Below are positions 16,718 through 25,501 of a DNA stretch of 64,000 nucleotides, piece after piece (the first letter of the stretch is position 1; each line of letters opens with the position of its first letter). The stretch covers positions 150,851 through 214,850 of the forward strand of contig NZ_JBDUUH010000011.1 of the NCBI RefSeq assembly GCF_039939195.1, in the 5' to 3' direction. Source of the stretch: Foliimonas ilicis (GTDB taxonomy: Bacteria; Pseudomonadota; Alphaproteobacteria; Rhizobiales; Rhizobiaceae). The notes under the pieces were generated by a model. It was not told the DNA's origin. It was given only the letters and a program-made list of their open reading frames with translations, and did not search any database. Both the position numbers and the translations under genes were made by a program.

Positions 16718-17872
16718 ATGGAACCGATTTCACGTGCAGATGTTGCAGCTTTCAGGAGCGGAGGTTCCGGAATGGCCAATGCAATCATCGAGGAAAGCGG
16801 CATCCGCGTTAATCATGAACGCAGGAGAGGCCGTGCAGCGGGCATAAACCCGTCGGGGCGTTTCGAGCCGATCTCGCGCCATGTCTTCGATGATGGCTGG
16901 AATTCGGTCGAGGAGCTGCCGCCTTTCAAGACGGAAGTGCAGGTCGAGAAGCCGCGCAATATCATCACCCGCAACACCTCGCCCGATATCTCCTTCGACC
17001 GCTCGATCAATCCGTATCGCGGTTGCGAGCATGGCTGTGTCTATTGCTTTGCAAGGCCGACGCACAGCTTCATGGGTCTTTCTGCCGGTCTGGACTTCGA
17101 ATCCAAGCTGTTCTCGAAGCCCGATGCGGCAAAGCTGCTCGACCGGGAGCTTTCGAAGGAAGGCTACCAGCCGCGCACCATCGCAATCGGCACGAATACG
17201 GACCCTTACCAGCCGATCGAAAAGCAGTGGCGTATCATGCGCGAAATCCTTGAAGTGCTTGAGGCGCGCAATCATCCGGTCGGTATCGTCACGAAATCCG
17301 CGCTGGTAACGCGCGACATCGATATTCTGTCGCGCATGGCCGAGAAGGGTCTGGCGAAGGTAGCAATGTCGATCACGACAATGGATCGCAAGATCGCGCG
17401 GACCATGGAGCCGCGCGCCGCAACGCCGACCAAGAGGCTGGAGACACTCCGCCAATTGAGCGATGCGGGTATTCCGGTATCAGTGATGGTCGCGCCAGTT
17501 ATTCCCGGCCTGACCGATCAGGAACTGGAACGCATCCTCGATTCGGCACGCGCAGCAGGCGCCAGAGAGGCCGGCTACATCATCCTGCGTCTGCCGCTGG
17601 AAGTAAGCCCGATCTTCAAGGAATGGCTGCTGCGCCATTTCCCTGACCGGTATCGCCATGTCCTCTCACTCATCCGCTCGATGCGGGAAGGCAAGGATTA
17701 CGATTCGGAGTGGGGCAAGCGGATGAAGGGTTCCGGCCCTTACGCCTGGCAGATCGGCCGCCGCTTCGAGATCACCGCAAAGAAGCTCGGACTGAATGTC
17801 GAAAAGCGCCCGCTGCGAACAGATCTGTTCGTTGCGGCACAGAAGGAGCACGAGCAGCTCGTTCTGCTTTGA
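16718..17872 (+). CDS. PA0069-family radical SAM protein (spore photoproduct lyase-like)
   Basis: A radical SAM enzyme of about 384 residues. The CEHGCVYC motif (Cys103, 107 and 110) follows INPYRG and should bind a [4Fe-4S] cluster that cleaves S-adenosylmethionine. The family is related to spore photoproduct lyase (COG1533), which suggests a nucleic-acid or repair-linked role, but its reaction is unknown. Two starts are plausible: ATG 16718 with AGGAAA just ahead, or ATG 16772 with GGAGG seven bases ahead. An SOS box upstream suggests induction by DNA damage. Confidence 0.88.
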   Translation: MEPISRADVAAFRSGGSGMANAIIEESGIRVNHERRRGRAAGINPSGRFEPISRHVFDDGWNSVEELPPFKTEVQVEKPRNIITRNTSPDISFDRSINPYRGCEHGCVYCFARPTHSFMGLSAGLDFESKLFSKPDAAKLLDRELSKEGYQPRTIAIGTNTDPYQPIEKQWRIMREILEVLEARNHPVGIVTKSALVTRDIDILSRMAEKGLAKVAMSITTMDRKIARTMEPRAATPTKRLETLRQLSDAGIPVSVMVAPVIPGLTDQELERILDSARAAGAREAGYIILRLPLEVSPIFKEWLLRHFPDRYRHVLSLIRSMREGKDYDSEWGKRMKGSGPYAWQIGRRFEITAKKLGLNVEKRPLRTDLFVAAQKEHEQLVLL

Positions 17873-18000
17873 TCAATCCATAATCAAGCAAGTTTCGTCC
17901 CGGCTTCCCTCTAAGTCGCGCGACGGAGCCTTCCCTTTTCGTCCCCAATGAAGGGGAAGGCCTTGCGGAGAATCGGAGCCGATGCGAGCATCGCCGCACT

Positions 18001-18702
18001 ATGGCTCGTACGCGCTCTGATTCTCCCCCTCTCTTCGAAATCCTCGAAAAGCCCGATTTTTCGGTCGAGACCAAAGCCATTGCGCAGGGTCTGTGGCCGG
18101 TAGCCGGGCTCGATGAGGCTGGGCGCGGCCCGCTTGCCGGACCAGTGGTTGCGGCAGCCGTCATTTTGAACCCGGAGCGCATTCCAGACGGCCTCGACGA
18201 TTCCAAGCGCCTGAGCGCGGAACAACGTGAGGCGCTTTTCACTGAAATCCTCAATACGGCGCTCGGTGTATCGTTTTCCTCGATTTCCGCCGAGAAAATC
18301 GACGAAATCAATATTCTGCGCGCCAGCCTCGAGGCTATGCGGCGGTCACTGAAAGGTCTGCCGGTCGTTCCCAAGCTCGCATTGGCTGACGGCCGCGACG
18401 TGCCGCCGGGGCTCGGCTGTGAATGCCGCGCGATGGTGAAAGGCGACCAACGCTCGCAATCGATCGCTGCCGCATCTGTCGTGGCCAAGGTCATGCGCGA
18501 CCGCATCATGCATGGCTGCGGGCAATCCGATCCGCGCTACGGTTTTGAAGTGCATATGGGCTACGCCACAGTGCGCCACCGCACGGCCATCGGCGAATGC
18601 GGACCGGTCAAACGGCTCCACCGCGTATCATTTGCGCCATTCAGGTTGCGGGAAGTATCGGTGGAGGTTGCTCAGCGCGAAGTGGTGTTTGAGGACGAGT
18701 AG
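18001..18702 (+). CDS. rnhB: Ribonuclease HII
   Basis: It cleaves the RNA strand of RNA-DNA hybrids and removes misincorporated ribonucleotides. The signature GLDEAGRGPLAGPVV carries the catalytic Asp38 and Glu39. DDSKRLSAEQRE and LADGRDVPPGL supply further conserved positions. At 233 residues it has an N-terminal extension of about 30 residues ahead of the core, common in Rhizobiales. The stop TAG at 18700-18702 is the first three bases of palindromic element copy 5. Confidence 0.94.
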   Translation: MARTRSDSPPLFEILEKPDFSVETKAIAQGLWPVAGLDEAGRGPLAGPVVAAAVILNPERIPDGLDDSKRLSAEQREALFTEILNTALGVSFSSISAEKIDEINILRASLEAMRRSLKGLPVVPKLALADGRDVPPGLGCECRAMVKGDQRSQSIAAASVVAKVMRDRIMHGCGQSDPRYGFEVHMGYATVRHRTAIGECGPVKRLHRVSFAPFRLREVSVEVAQREVVFEDE

Positions 18703-18931
18703 AGCAGTTCCTGTTTTGATGGAATCGCGAGGCGCCCCCCTCTGTCCTGCCGGACATCTCCCCCACAGGTGGGAGATTAGCTGACATAACTCTCCGCCTC
18801 TTCACTCTGCAACGTCAGCAATTGGTGCCATGCTTGAATGATAGAGTAATCTCCCCACTCGTGGGGAGATGTCCGGCAGGACAGAGGGGCGCTGTCCCAC
18901 CAGCGCTTCAATCAAAAAATGAACGGCTCTA
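18700..18931. repeat. Palindromic MITE-like element, copy 5
   Basis: About 232 bases with the same left end (TAGAGCAGTTCCTGTTTTGA), arms and right end (GAACGGCTCTA) as copies 1 and 4. The two 11-base termini match as inverted repeats except for one position, the clearest terminal inverted repeats in the window. The left end supplies the rnhB stop codon. The arms have small deletions compared with copy 4. Confidence 0.9.
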
Positions 18932-18978
18932 GGCGCTTCACTATGATTTCGCTCAACCGCTGACGTGCCCCAACAAAC

Positions 18979-19010
18979 AAAAAAGCCGCTGACGATGCCA
19001 GCGGCTTTTT
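18979..19010. terminator. Bidirectional intrinsic terminator between rnhB and atpF
   Basis: AAAAAGCCGCTG and CAGCGGCTTTTT form a perfect G+C-rich stem around a seven-base loop, with an A tract on one side and a T tract on the other. It can therefore stop transcription from both sides. It lies 22 bases after the atpF stop, between convergent genes. Confidence 0.85.
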
Positions 19011-19031
19011 CAATGTCTGAAAAAACCTTGC

Positions 19032-19511
19032 TCAGTTGAGCTTGGCTTTCACTTCCTGAACGCCCGACTTGAAAAGCTCAGCGCCGGACTTGGCGTCGAT
19101 CTTGCCAGCGAGGAGCTTGCTGGCTGCCGCAACGGCCAGATCGACGGCGCTTGCACGGACTTCGTTGACGGCGTCACGCTCGGCCTGAGCGATCTTCTGC
19201 TCGGCAAGCACGGTGCGACGTGCAACATACTCTTCCGTGCTCTGGCGGGCTTCCGCCACAAGATGTTCTGCCTCGCGCTTTGCAGACGCGACGATGTCGG
19301 CTGCGTCCTGCTCGGCTTCCTTGCGCTTGCGCTGGTACTCGGCGAGGATCTGCTGTGCTTCCTCACGGAGACGGCGGGCTTCCTCGAGCTCGTTGCGAAT
19401 GCGGTCTGCACGCGCGTCGAGCGACTTGGTGATCATTCCAGGAACTTTGAGGTAGACGATCAAAGCGAGGAACAAGAATAGGGCGACTGTGGCCCAGAAT
19501 GTGGCGTCCAT
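19032..19511 (-). CDS. atpF: F0F1 ATP synthase subunit b
   Basis: The peripheral stalk subunit. It is 159 residues from the ATG at 19511 (MDATFWATVALFLFLAL), with one N-terminal membrane helix and then a long charged coiled coil (RIRNELEEARRLREEAQQILAEY) that connects to F1. The b' gene ends seven bases upstream and this gene is last in the leftward F0 operon; the F1 genes are not here, which is usual for alphaproteobacteria. The frame is open for 13 codons upstream, inside the b' gene, and I excluded them. Confidence 0.96.
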   Translation of the reverse strand: MDATFWATVALFLFLALIVYLKVPGMITKSLDARADRIRNELEEARRLREEAQQILAEYQRKRKEAEQDAADIVASAKREAEHLVAEARQSTEEYVARRTVLAEQKIAQAERDAVNEVRASAVDLAVAAASKLLAGKIDAKSGAELFKSGVQEVKAKLN

Positions 19512-19518
19512 GACGATC

Positions 19519-20100
19519 CTACTCCCTGGCAGCCTTGACCGCAGCAGCAACCGCAGCCTTGTCCGTCTTGCCGCCGATTAGCTGCTGGACGATTTCGGTT
19601 GCCGTTTCTTCTGCGATAATGCCGACTTCGTTCATCGCGGATGACTTGATCGAAGCGATACGTGCTCCGGCCTCGTCGAGCTTCCGGTCGAGTTCTGCTT
19701 CGACCTTCTTGCGTTCGACTTCAGCATCGGCCTTGGCAGCATCGCGTGCGTCCTGGCCGATAGAGTGTGCCTTGGTGCGTGCTTCGGCCAATTCCTGCTC
19801 ATAGGCAGCAACGGCAGCGTCGGCCTCGGATTTCAGGCTTGCGGCCTGATCCAGATCCTGCGCGATACGGTCACGCCGCACCTCGATAATGCCGCCAAGA
19901 CGAGGCAGCACGACCTTTTTCAGAAAGAGATAGAAGAGGCCGAACGAAATCGCGAGCCACAAGATCTGCGACGGAAATGTCGCAGGATCAAACGGCGGAA
20001 ACGGCTCTTTCACGGCAGGACCGTGCCCGGCATCGACTGCCGTATGGGTTTCGCCTTCGACCGGAGCAGTTTCCTGCGCGTATCCGGGTGTCACAAACAT
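19519..20100 (-). CDS. atpG: F0F1 ATP synthase subunit b'
   Basis: 193 residues: an N-terminal extension rich in acidic residues (with a possible signal-like AQETAP start), a membrane helix (ILWLAISFGLFYLFL) near residue 50, then a coiled coil. Photosynthetic and alphaproteobacterial ATP synthases use a b/b' heterodimer in place of two b copies, and this gene pairs with the following atpF. CAGGGGATTGAG precedes the ATG. The symbol atpG is used for b' in some Rhizobiales and atpF2 in others; it is not the gamma subunit. Confidence 0.94.
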   Translation of the reverse strand: MFVTPGYAQETAPVEGETHTAVDAGHGPAVKEPFPPFDPATFPSQILWLAISFGLFYLFLKKVVLPRLGGIIEVRRDRIAQDLDQAASLKSEADAAVAAYEQELAEARTKAHSIGQDARDAAKADAEVERKKVEAELDRKLDEAGARIASIKSSAMNEVGIIAEETATEIVQQLIGGKTDKAAVAAAVKAARE

Positions 20101-20164
20101 CTCAATCCCCTGTCACGGCAGACCGGCCGCGTGTGCGGCCGGTGCATCGCATATTGCGCTGTTC

Positions 20165-20392
20165 TTAGACTGCGAAGAGCAGGAGAAGAGCGACGAGGAG
20201 CGAGAAGATGCCCAGAGCTTCGGTCACGGCAAAGCCGAAAACCAGACGGCCGAACTGGCCATCAGCAGCCGACGGATTGCGCAGCGCGCCCGAGAGGTAG
20301 CTGCCGAAGATGTTTCCGAGGCCGAGGGCCGTGCCGGCCATGCCGAAACAAGCGAGACCTGCTCCGATGTACTTTGCTGCTTCTGCTTCCAT
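20165..20392 (-). CDS. atpE: F0F1 ATP synthase subunit c
   Basis: The 75-residue proteolipid of the rotor ring: two helices joined by a polar RNPSAADGQ loop. The proton-carrying Glu lies in the second helix within GFAVTEALGIF (near residue 58). The first helix has a GxGxG-type run (ALGLGNIFG). AGGAGTTTTAAA precedes the ATG. It lies between atpB and the b' gene. Confidence 0.97.
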   Translation of the reverse strand: MEAEAAKYIGAGLACFGMAGTALGLGNIFGSYLSGALRNPSAADGQFGRLVFGFAVTEALGIFSLLVALLLLFAV

Positions 20393-20460
20393 TTTAAAAC
20401 TCCTTGATTGGAACTGTAGATTTCAGGTTGAAGCCGGCTTGTTCCGTACCGGCCGATTTA

Positions 20461-21210
20461 TCAATGCCCCGGATGAACCGCATCGTTGAGATACATGCAG
20501 GTCAGAACCGCGAACACATAGGCCTGGAGGAAAGCCACCAGAAACTCGAGCGCCGTGATCGCCACCGTCATGAACAGCGGCAGGATCGCACCGGCAACGC
20601 CAACTGCACCGAACGCGCTGAGCGACGTCACGAAACCGGCGAAAACCTTGAGCGTGATGTGGCCTGCCAGCATGTTCGCGAAAAGACGAACCGAAAGGCT
20701 GATCGGACGCGAAAGGAAGGAGATCATTTCAATGATGACGACGAGCGGAACGAGAAGTCCAGGAACGCCGTGCGGCACGAACAACTTAAAGAAGCCGAGG
20801 CCGTGCTTCATGAAACCGTAGATGACGACCGTACCGATGACCAGCAGAGCCAGCGCGAAGGTGACGATGATATGGCTGGTGATCGTGAAGAAGTAAGGGA
20901 ACAGGCCGAGGAAATTGCCGACCAGAACGAACATAAAGAGAGAGAAAACCAGCGGGAAGAAGCGCATTCCCTGCGTTCCCGCCGCGTCTCTAAGCATGTT
21001 CGCTATGAATTCGTAGGAGATTTCCGACAGCGACTGCATCCGGCTCGGCACGATGCCGCGGCTCGACGTCGAGAGGAAAAGGAACGCGCTGGTCACCACG
21101 ACGGTCGCAACCATGAAGGCTGCGGAATTGGTGAAGGAAAAATCTATCCCGCCGATTTCAATCGGAATCCATTTCGCGATATGAAATTGATGGACCGGAT
21201 CGTTGGCCAT
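20461..21210 (-). CDS. atpB: F0F1 ATP synthase subunit a
   Basis: A 249-residue multi-helix membrane protein that forms the proton half-channels next to the c ring. The essential arginine is in the helix PISLSVRLFANMLAGH (near residue 165). The C-terminal helix ends AYVFAVLTCMYLNDAVHPGH. The ATG follows GGGGGCCTGA. It is in the usual position after atpI. Confidence 0.97.
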   Translation of the reverse strand: MANDPVHQFHIAKWIPIEIGGIDFSFTNSAAFMVATVVVTSAFLFLSTSSRGIVPSRMQSLSEISYEFIANMLRDAAGTQGMRFFPLVFSLFMFVLVGNFLGLFPYFFTITSHIIVTFALALLVIGTVVIYGFMKHGLGFFKLFVPHGVPGLLVPLVVIIEMISFLSRPISLSVRLFANMLAGHITLKVFAGFVTSLSAFGAVGVAGAILPLFMTVAITALEFLVAFLQAYVFAVLTCMYLNDAVHPGH

Positions 21211-21251
21211 TCAGGCCCCCCTCGAACAAAAATCGCACCCTTGGGCGCAGT

Positions 21252-21662
21252 TTACTTCTCGTCTGGCTTGCCGGCATCCTTGGAAGGCGCCTTCAAACCC
21301 ACATCAGCTACCATTCCCGCAGAGCGCAGGACATTGAGCACACCGGCACCGAATCCTAAGAACAGAAACACGATAAGCCCCCAAGGAGACGTTCCCGCGA
21401 AACTGTCCAGAACCCAACCGATTCCGACCCCGACAACGATACCCGCGATAAACTCGCTGGAAAGCTTCATTGCCTGACCGTAACCCGTCACGCCGCTGGA
21501 TCTGGCGTCCGGACCCTCATTCCGCACATTGGGCCTTCTTGCTGCGAGTGTCGCTTCAAGACTGCGCCGACGGCGATCAAGGTCGTCGTCACGAACTTCA
21601 GGTGCCGCTGGATTTCCGGGTCCGGTTTTTCCGGTTTCGTCTGGCCTGCTTTTTTCGGCCAT
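21252..21662 (-). CDS. atpI: F0F1 ATP synthase assembly protein I
   Basis: About 136 residues. The N-terminal 65 are hydrophilic and rich in Arg, Asp and Pro. The C-terminal part has two helices (FIAGIVVGVGIGWVLD and GLIVFLFLGFGAGVLNVL), the AtpI/YqxK-like arrangement. It is thought to help assemble the c ring. I chose ATG 21662, which has GGAGG five bases upstream. It is the first gene of the F0 operon; the roughly 230 bases upstream should hold the promoter. Confidence 0.9.
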   Translation of the reverse strand: MAEKSRPDETGKTGPGNPAAPEVRDDDLDRRRRSLEATLAARRPNVRNEGPDARSSGVTGYGQAMKLSSEFIAGIVVGVGIGWVLDSFAGTSPWGLIVFLFLGFGAGVLNVLRSAGMVADVGLKAPSKDAGKPDEK

Positions 21663-21891
21663 CGCAACCTCCATACCCGGCCAGCTTCTTGCTTACTGTC
21701 CGCTTTTAAAGTCGCGCGCAACATAGTTAGAGGGGCTTTGGCCGTCAAGTCACGGCAGCCCCTGTCTCTACATGTATTTTTGCAAATAAAATCAAAGCGT
21801 TGGTGAAGTGCGACATGTTGCCCGCCCGCGCCGTGCCGTTCAGGACGGCGAATCCGGGCAAGTGGCGGGCATTATCGCCTCCGCTGAAGAC

Positions 21892-23100
21892 TCAGCTCCA
21901 GCCGCCGCCATAGGTGCGATAGAAGATATGAAGGCCGATCTTCTTCATCTTCTGCATGGTGTGCGCCCAACGCGGATTGACGTAGGTCGCGTGGTAGTGC
22001 GTGGCGGAGCCGACTTCATCGATGAAAATCTTGCCGGCGGTGGTGGCCATGGCAATCTGTTCGGCGACCTTGTAATTTTGCGGGCTGTTCACGCGGTCGG
22101 GGATTCCGTCGCATGCAAAAGAAAACTGGCAACGGTTGCGCCAACCGTCATTTTGATAGACGACGCCGCAAATCGTGTTCGGATAGGCCGGATTGCGGAC
22201 GCGGTTGAGAATCACCTGAGCCACCGCTGCCTGACCGCGAAGGTTCTCGCCGCGTGCTTCGAAATAGATGCCGGTGGCAAGGCATTTCTGCTCTTCCGAG
22301 GAGAACACTTCAGCCGGAAGCGGCTTGCTCATCCAGGCATGATCGCCCTTCGACATTGGCGGGATGAAGCGGCCATTGTTCGGATCTTCTTCGCGCAGCA
22401 GGCTTTCGAACGGCGATGCCCGTGCATAATCGGGTGCGGCGGGTGCGTATGCGGTGGCGAGGATGTCCGGGCGATCATTGTTGACGAGATCGGCCAGCAT
22501 GGTCGGCACGCCTTTCGCTTCTTCCGGGTCTTCAGACGCGTGGAAGGCGGCGGCGATGGCGATTTCCTGCCCGACAATTTCTGACTGCAGGAAGGTCATG
22601 CGCAGTTCGCCGTCCATCGTCGGGCGAAGCAGCGAACTCGTGCGATCGAAGACCGAACCTGCATTGAAGGATTTCGGCGGCGCAACAGGCGTGACGTTTA
22701 CGACGCGGCCCTGCTTGTCGGCGCGGTGGATGCGGTCTTCATCCGGCGTTTCGCTGGCGGCGGCCGATTTTCCGCGAAACGCGACCGTTCCGACGCCCGG
22801 CAGGCTGACGCCCGACCCGGACATGGCGTTCGCATCGACATTCGCGAAGGGCATTTCGGCGGCATGGGTCGAACCCGCGACCGCCTTCTCGACAAAGGAG
22901 TTCCAGCGGGCGCCCGGCGCTTCCAGCCCCGACATCAGGCTGGTCATATCCTGATAGGCGACAGCCGTGGGAAAGGCTGTCCATATGCCCAGACCAACCA
23001 CGAGAGGTGAAAGAAAAGAACGCTTTGCCTTGGCGGCGGCAAATAGATTCCTGCACGCGACAGATAACTGCCGCGTCACTAGACGACGATGCACGGGCAC
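21892..23100 (-). CDS. Cell wall hydrolase, SleB/Hydrolase_2 family
   Basis: 402 residues: a signal or anchor helix at about 31-48, a long low-complexity middle, and a C-terminal SleB-type domain of about 130 residues. The domain begins LATGIYFEARGE, with the conserved Glu expected for a lytic transglycosylase-like activity, continues through VAQVILNRV and CGVVYQN, and ends near HIFYRTYGGGW. This family trims peptidoglycan; in Brucellaceae such proteins are presumably used in growth or division, which is inference. The start is GTG at 23100; an internal start is possible. Confidence 0.87.
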   Translation of the reverse strand: MPVHRRLVTRQLSVACRNLFAAAKAKRSFLSPLVVGLGIWTAFPTAVAYQDMTSLMSGLEAPGARWNSFVEKAVAGSTHAAEMPFANVDANAMSGSGVSLPGVGTVAFRGKSAAASETPDEDRIHRADKQGRVVNVTPVAPPKSFNAGSVFDRTSSLLRPTMDGELRMTFLQSEIVGQEIAIAAAFHASEDPEEAKGVPTMLADLVNNDRPDILATAYAPAAPDYARASPFESLLREEDPNNGRFIPPMSKGDHAWMSKPLPAEVFSSEEQKCLATGIYFEARGENLRGQAAVAQVILNRVRNPAYPNTICGVVYQNDGWRNRCQFSFACDGIPDRVNSPQNYKVAEQIAMATTAGKIFIDEVGSATHYHATYVNPRWAHTMQKMKKIGLHIFYRTYGGGWS

Positions 23101-23180
23101 TCTCCTGAACGCTACAGACCCCAGTGCTCAGGAAAATGATCTATTAACCTTGATGAAGGGTTAATCGAGGGGGAATTGCC

Positions 23181-24620
23181 TTAACCCAATTTGCGCTTTT
23201 TTGCTTTGTTAGCGAACGGGTTTTCGGATGCGCGCAACGCAACGCGGATCGGCACGCCGGGCATGTCGAATGCCTCGCGCAGATTGTTGACGAGATAGCG
23301 CACATAAGATTGCGGCACCGCATCGGGCCTCGAGCACGACACGACGAAGCCCGGCGGGCGGGTCTTTGCCTGCGTAATATACTTGATCTTGAGACGGCGA
23401 CCGGCAACGGCGGGCGGTGGATGATGGGCAAGAATGCCTTCCAGCCAACGGTTGAGCTTGCCCGTAGAGACGCGGCGGTTCCAGACCTGATGCGTTTTGA
23501 GAACGGCATCCATCATCTTGTCCAGACCGCGCCCCGTTTCAGCAGAAACGGTGACTGCCTGAAGCCCGCGTATCTGGGGCAGAAGCCGATCAGTCTTTTC
23601 GCGAAGCTCGGCAAGCGTTTCCTGCCGGTTCTCGATCAAGTCCCATTTGTTAAAGGCGATGAGCGGTGCCCTGCCTTCGCGCGTGATCAGATCGACGATC
23701 TGAAGATCCTGCTTTTCGAACGGGATGGTCGCATCGAACACGATGATGACGATCTCGGCGAAGCGAATCGCGCGCAGGCCATCGGTAACCGAAAGCTTTT
23801 CGAGCTTCTCGTGGATACGCGACTTGCGGCGCATTCCGGCCGTATCGAACAGCTTGATCTGCCTGCCGCGCCAATCCCACTCGACGGAAATCGAATCGCG
23901 GGTGATGCCGGCTTCCGGCCCGGTCAAAAGACGTTCCTGGCCGATCAGTGTGTTGATGAGCGTTGACTTGCCCGCATTCGGCCTGCCGACGACGGCAATG
24001 CGCAGCGGCTTGCTTTCATCATAGGCTGGATGATCTTCCGCGTCGGGATCGATGTCCTCACCGATGAGCACTTCGCTCTCGGCGACGTCGAGTTCGTCTT
24101 CCTCTTCTTCACCGAAGGCGCGTTCTTCGCCAAGCGCCTCGATCACGGCATCGCGCAGATCGGGCATGCCCTGTCCGTGTTCGGCCGAAACCGGCACCGG
24201 CTCTCCAAGACCCAGTTCCCAGGCTTCGAGGAAACCGCCCTGCGATCCGCGCGCCTCTGCCTTGTTGGCGACCAGCACGACCGGCTTTCCGGCGCGGCGA
24301 ACGATGTCGGCAAAGCTCTTGTCGTCGGGCATCAGGCCGACCTTGGCGTCAACGACGAAGAAGATCAGGTCCGCTTCCTCGATGGCGATTTCGGTCTGCG
24401 CGCGCATGCGGCCCTGAAGGGTCGCGGCGGCAGCGGTTTCGAAACCGGCCGTATCGATCACGTCGAAATAAATATCGTAGAGCTTCGCCGCATGGACGCG
24501 CCTGTCGCGCGTCACGCCCGGCGTATCATCGACGAGCGCGAGTTTCTTGCCGACGAGCCTGTTGAACAGCGTCGATTTACCGACATTCGGTCGGCCGATT
24601 ATCGCAACTTTAAAGCTCAT
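23181..24620 (-). CDS. der: Ribosome assembly GTPase Der (EngA)
   Basis: A tandem GTPase of 479 residues needed for 50S subunit maturation. The first G domain has GRPNVGKSTLFN near residue 8, DTAG and NKAE. A linker of about 45 acidic residues (EEEEDELDVAESE...) follows, and the second G domain has GRPNAGKSTLIN near 211, DTAGMRRKS and NKWD. The C-terminal KH-like domain ends in a basic tail. Two G domains in one chain are unique to Der. It lies ten bases after the YfgM-like gene, same strand. Confidence 0.97.
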   Translation of the reverse strand: MSFKVAIIGRPNVGKSTLFNRLVGKKLALVDDTPGVTRDRRVHAAKLYDIYFDVIDTAGFETAAAATLQGRMRAQTEIAIEEADLIFFVVDAKVGLMPDDKSFADIVRRAGKPVVLVANKAEARGSQGGFLEAWELGLGEPVPVSAEHGQGMPDLRDAVIEALGEERAFGEEEEDELDVAESEVLIGEDIDPDAEDHPAYDESKPLRIAVVGRPNAGKSTLINTLIGQERLLTGPEAGITRDSISVEWDWRGRQIKLFDTAGMRRKSRIHEKLEKLSVTDGLRAIRFAEIVIIVFDATIPFEKQDLQIVDLITREGRAPLIAFNKWDLIENRQETLAELREKTDRLLPQIRGLQAVTVSAETGRGLDKMMDAVLKTHQVWNRRVSTGKLNRWLEGILAHHPPPAVAGRRLKIKYITQAKTRPPGFVVSCSRPDAVPQSYVRYLVNNLREAFDMPGVPIRVALRASENPFANKAKKRKLG

Positions 24621-24630
24621 CTCACTCGTT

Positions 24631-25296
24631 TCAGGATGCTGCGCCCGAACCGCGTATCAGTTCGGAAAGCATCGTTGCACGTTCGCGAATGTTTCGCGGC
24701 GCGCCGTCATCGGATGTAATTTCATCGAAAAGCTTCAGCGCGTCGGTCGCCTTGCCTTCCTTCCAGGCGGACAGGCCCAGCGCTTCCTTGGCGGAATTGC
24801 GCAGCGCGTTGCCCTCTGCCGTCAGCGTCTCGACCCGCGCCGAAACATCGGCATACGAGCCATGATCGACCAGAATGAGGCCGGCGCGCAGCTTGGCAAT
24901 GTCGCGGATCTCGACAGGGATCGAAGTGTCGGCGGAAACGGCATCGAAAGCTGCAACTGCACTGTCGAACTCGCCCTTCTGCGCGAGGATCGTGCCCGAA
25001 CGCATCTTTGCTAGAATCGGATAAGCGCCATAACTGTAGCCTTCCATCGCCTTCAAGGCTTCGAGGGCCTCGTCATTCTTGCCTTCCTGCGAAAGCGTCA
25101 AAGCTGCAAGGAACTCGTCGCCCGATTTGCTGGCCTGATTTTCTCTCCAGTACTCATAGGCAACGAAGACGGCTGTGCCGATAACGATCAGAACGGCCAG
25201 CGCAATGATGGCCGTGCCATAGCGTGACCAGATGGCGCGCGCCTTTTCCTGGCGGATTTCCTCGTTTACTTCACGAAAGAAGCTATCGTCCGACAT
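24631..25296 (-). CDS. YfgM-like TPR membrane protein (DUF2133/TPR_21 family)
   Basis: 221 residues with a cytoplasmic start (DSFFREVNEEIRQEKARAIW), one membrane helix at about 28-48 (GTAIIALAVLIVIGTAVFVAYEYW), and a periplasmic TPR-type domain with ALEALKAMEGYSYGAY and LRAGLILVDHGSY repeats. In E. coli YfgM lies next to bamB and der and assists periplasmic chaperones and the Sec translocon. Here it is directly before der but bamB is absent between them. Confidence 0.87.
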   Translation of the reverse strand: MSDDSFFREVNEEIRQEKARAIWSRYGTAIIALAVLIVIGTAVFVAYEYWRENQASKSGDEFLAALTLSQEGKNDEALEALKAMEGYSYGAYPILAKMRSGTILAQKGEFDSAVAAFDAVSADTSIPVEIRDIAKLRAGLILVDHGSYADVSARVETLTAEGNALRNSAKEALGLSAWKEGKATDALKLFDEITSDDGAPRNIRERATMLSELIRGSGAAS

Positions 25297-25501
25297 TCGC
25301 TCTGAACCATGTTATGTTTTTGCCTGAGCAATTCTGCTGCAGGGTCATTGTTGCGTGCGTTTTACCGGAAAATCTTCTGCATGGAAGAGGCTCGCCCGAA
25401 AAAGCCTTGCCCACGCGCTAATAGGGCGCACGGAACAATTCCTACCTACGCCACATTTCATCGATAGCCGCAACTTTTCCGATCAAGTTTTTAAGCCGCT
25501 T

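Noticed and set aside
1203..18931. Calling the palindromic elements a CRISPR or insertion sequence
   Set aside because: There are no regularly spaced short repeats and no transposase frame. The structure is a single large palindrome with short inverted ends.
20404..21477. A 357-codon frame opposite atpB and atpI
   Set aside because: Composition is extremely charged and lies antisense to hydrophobic ATP synthase genes, as expected for a complementary-strand artefact.
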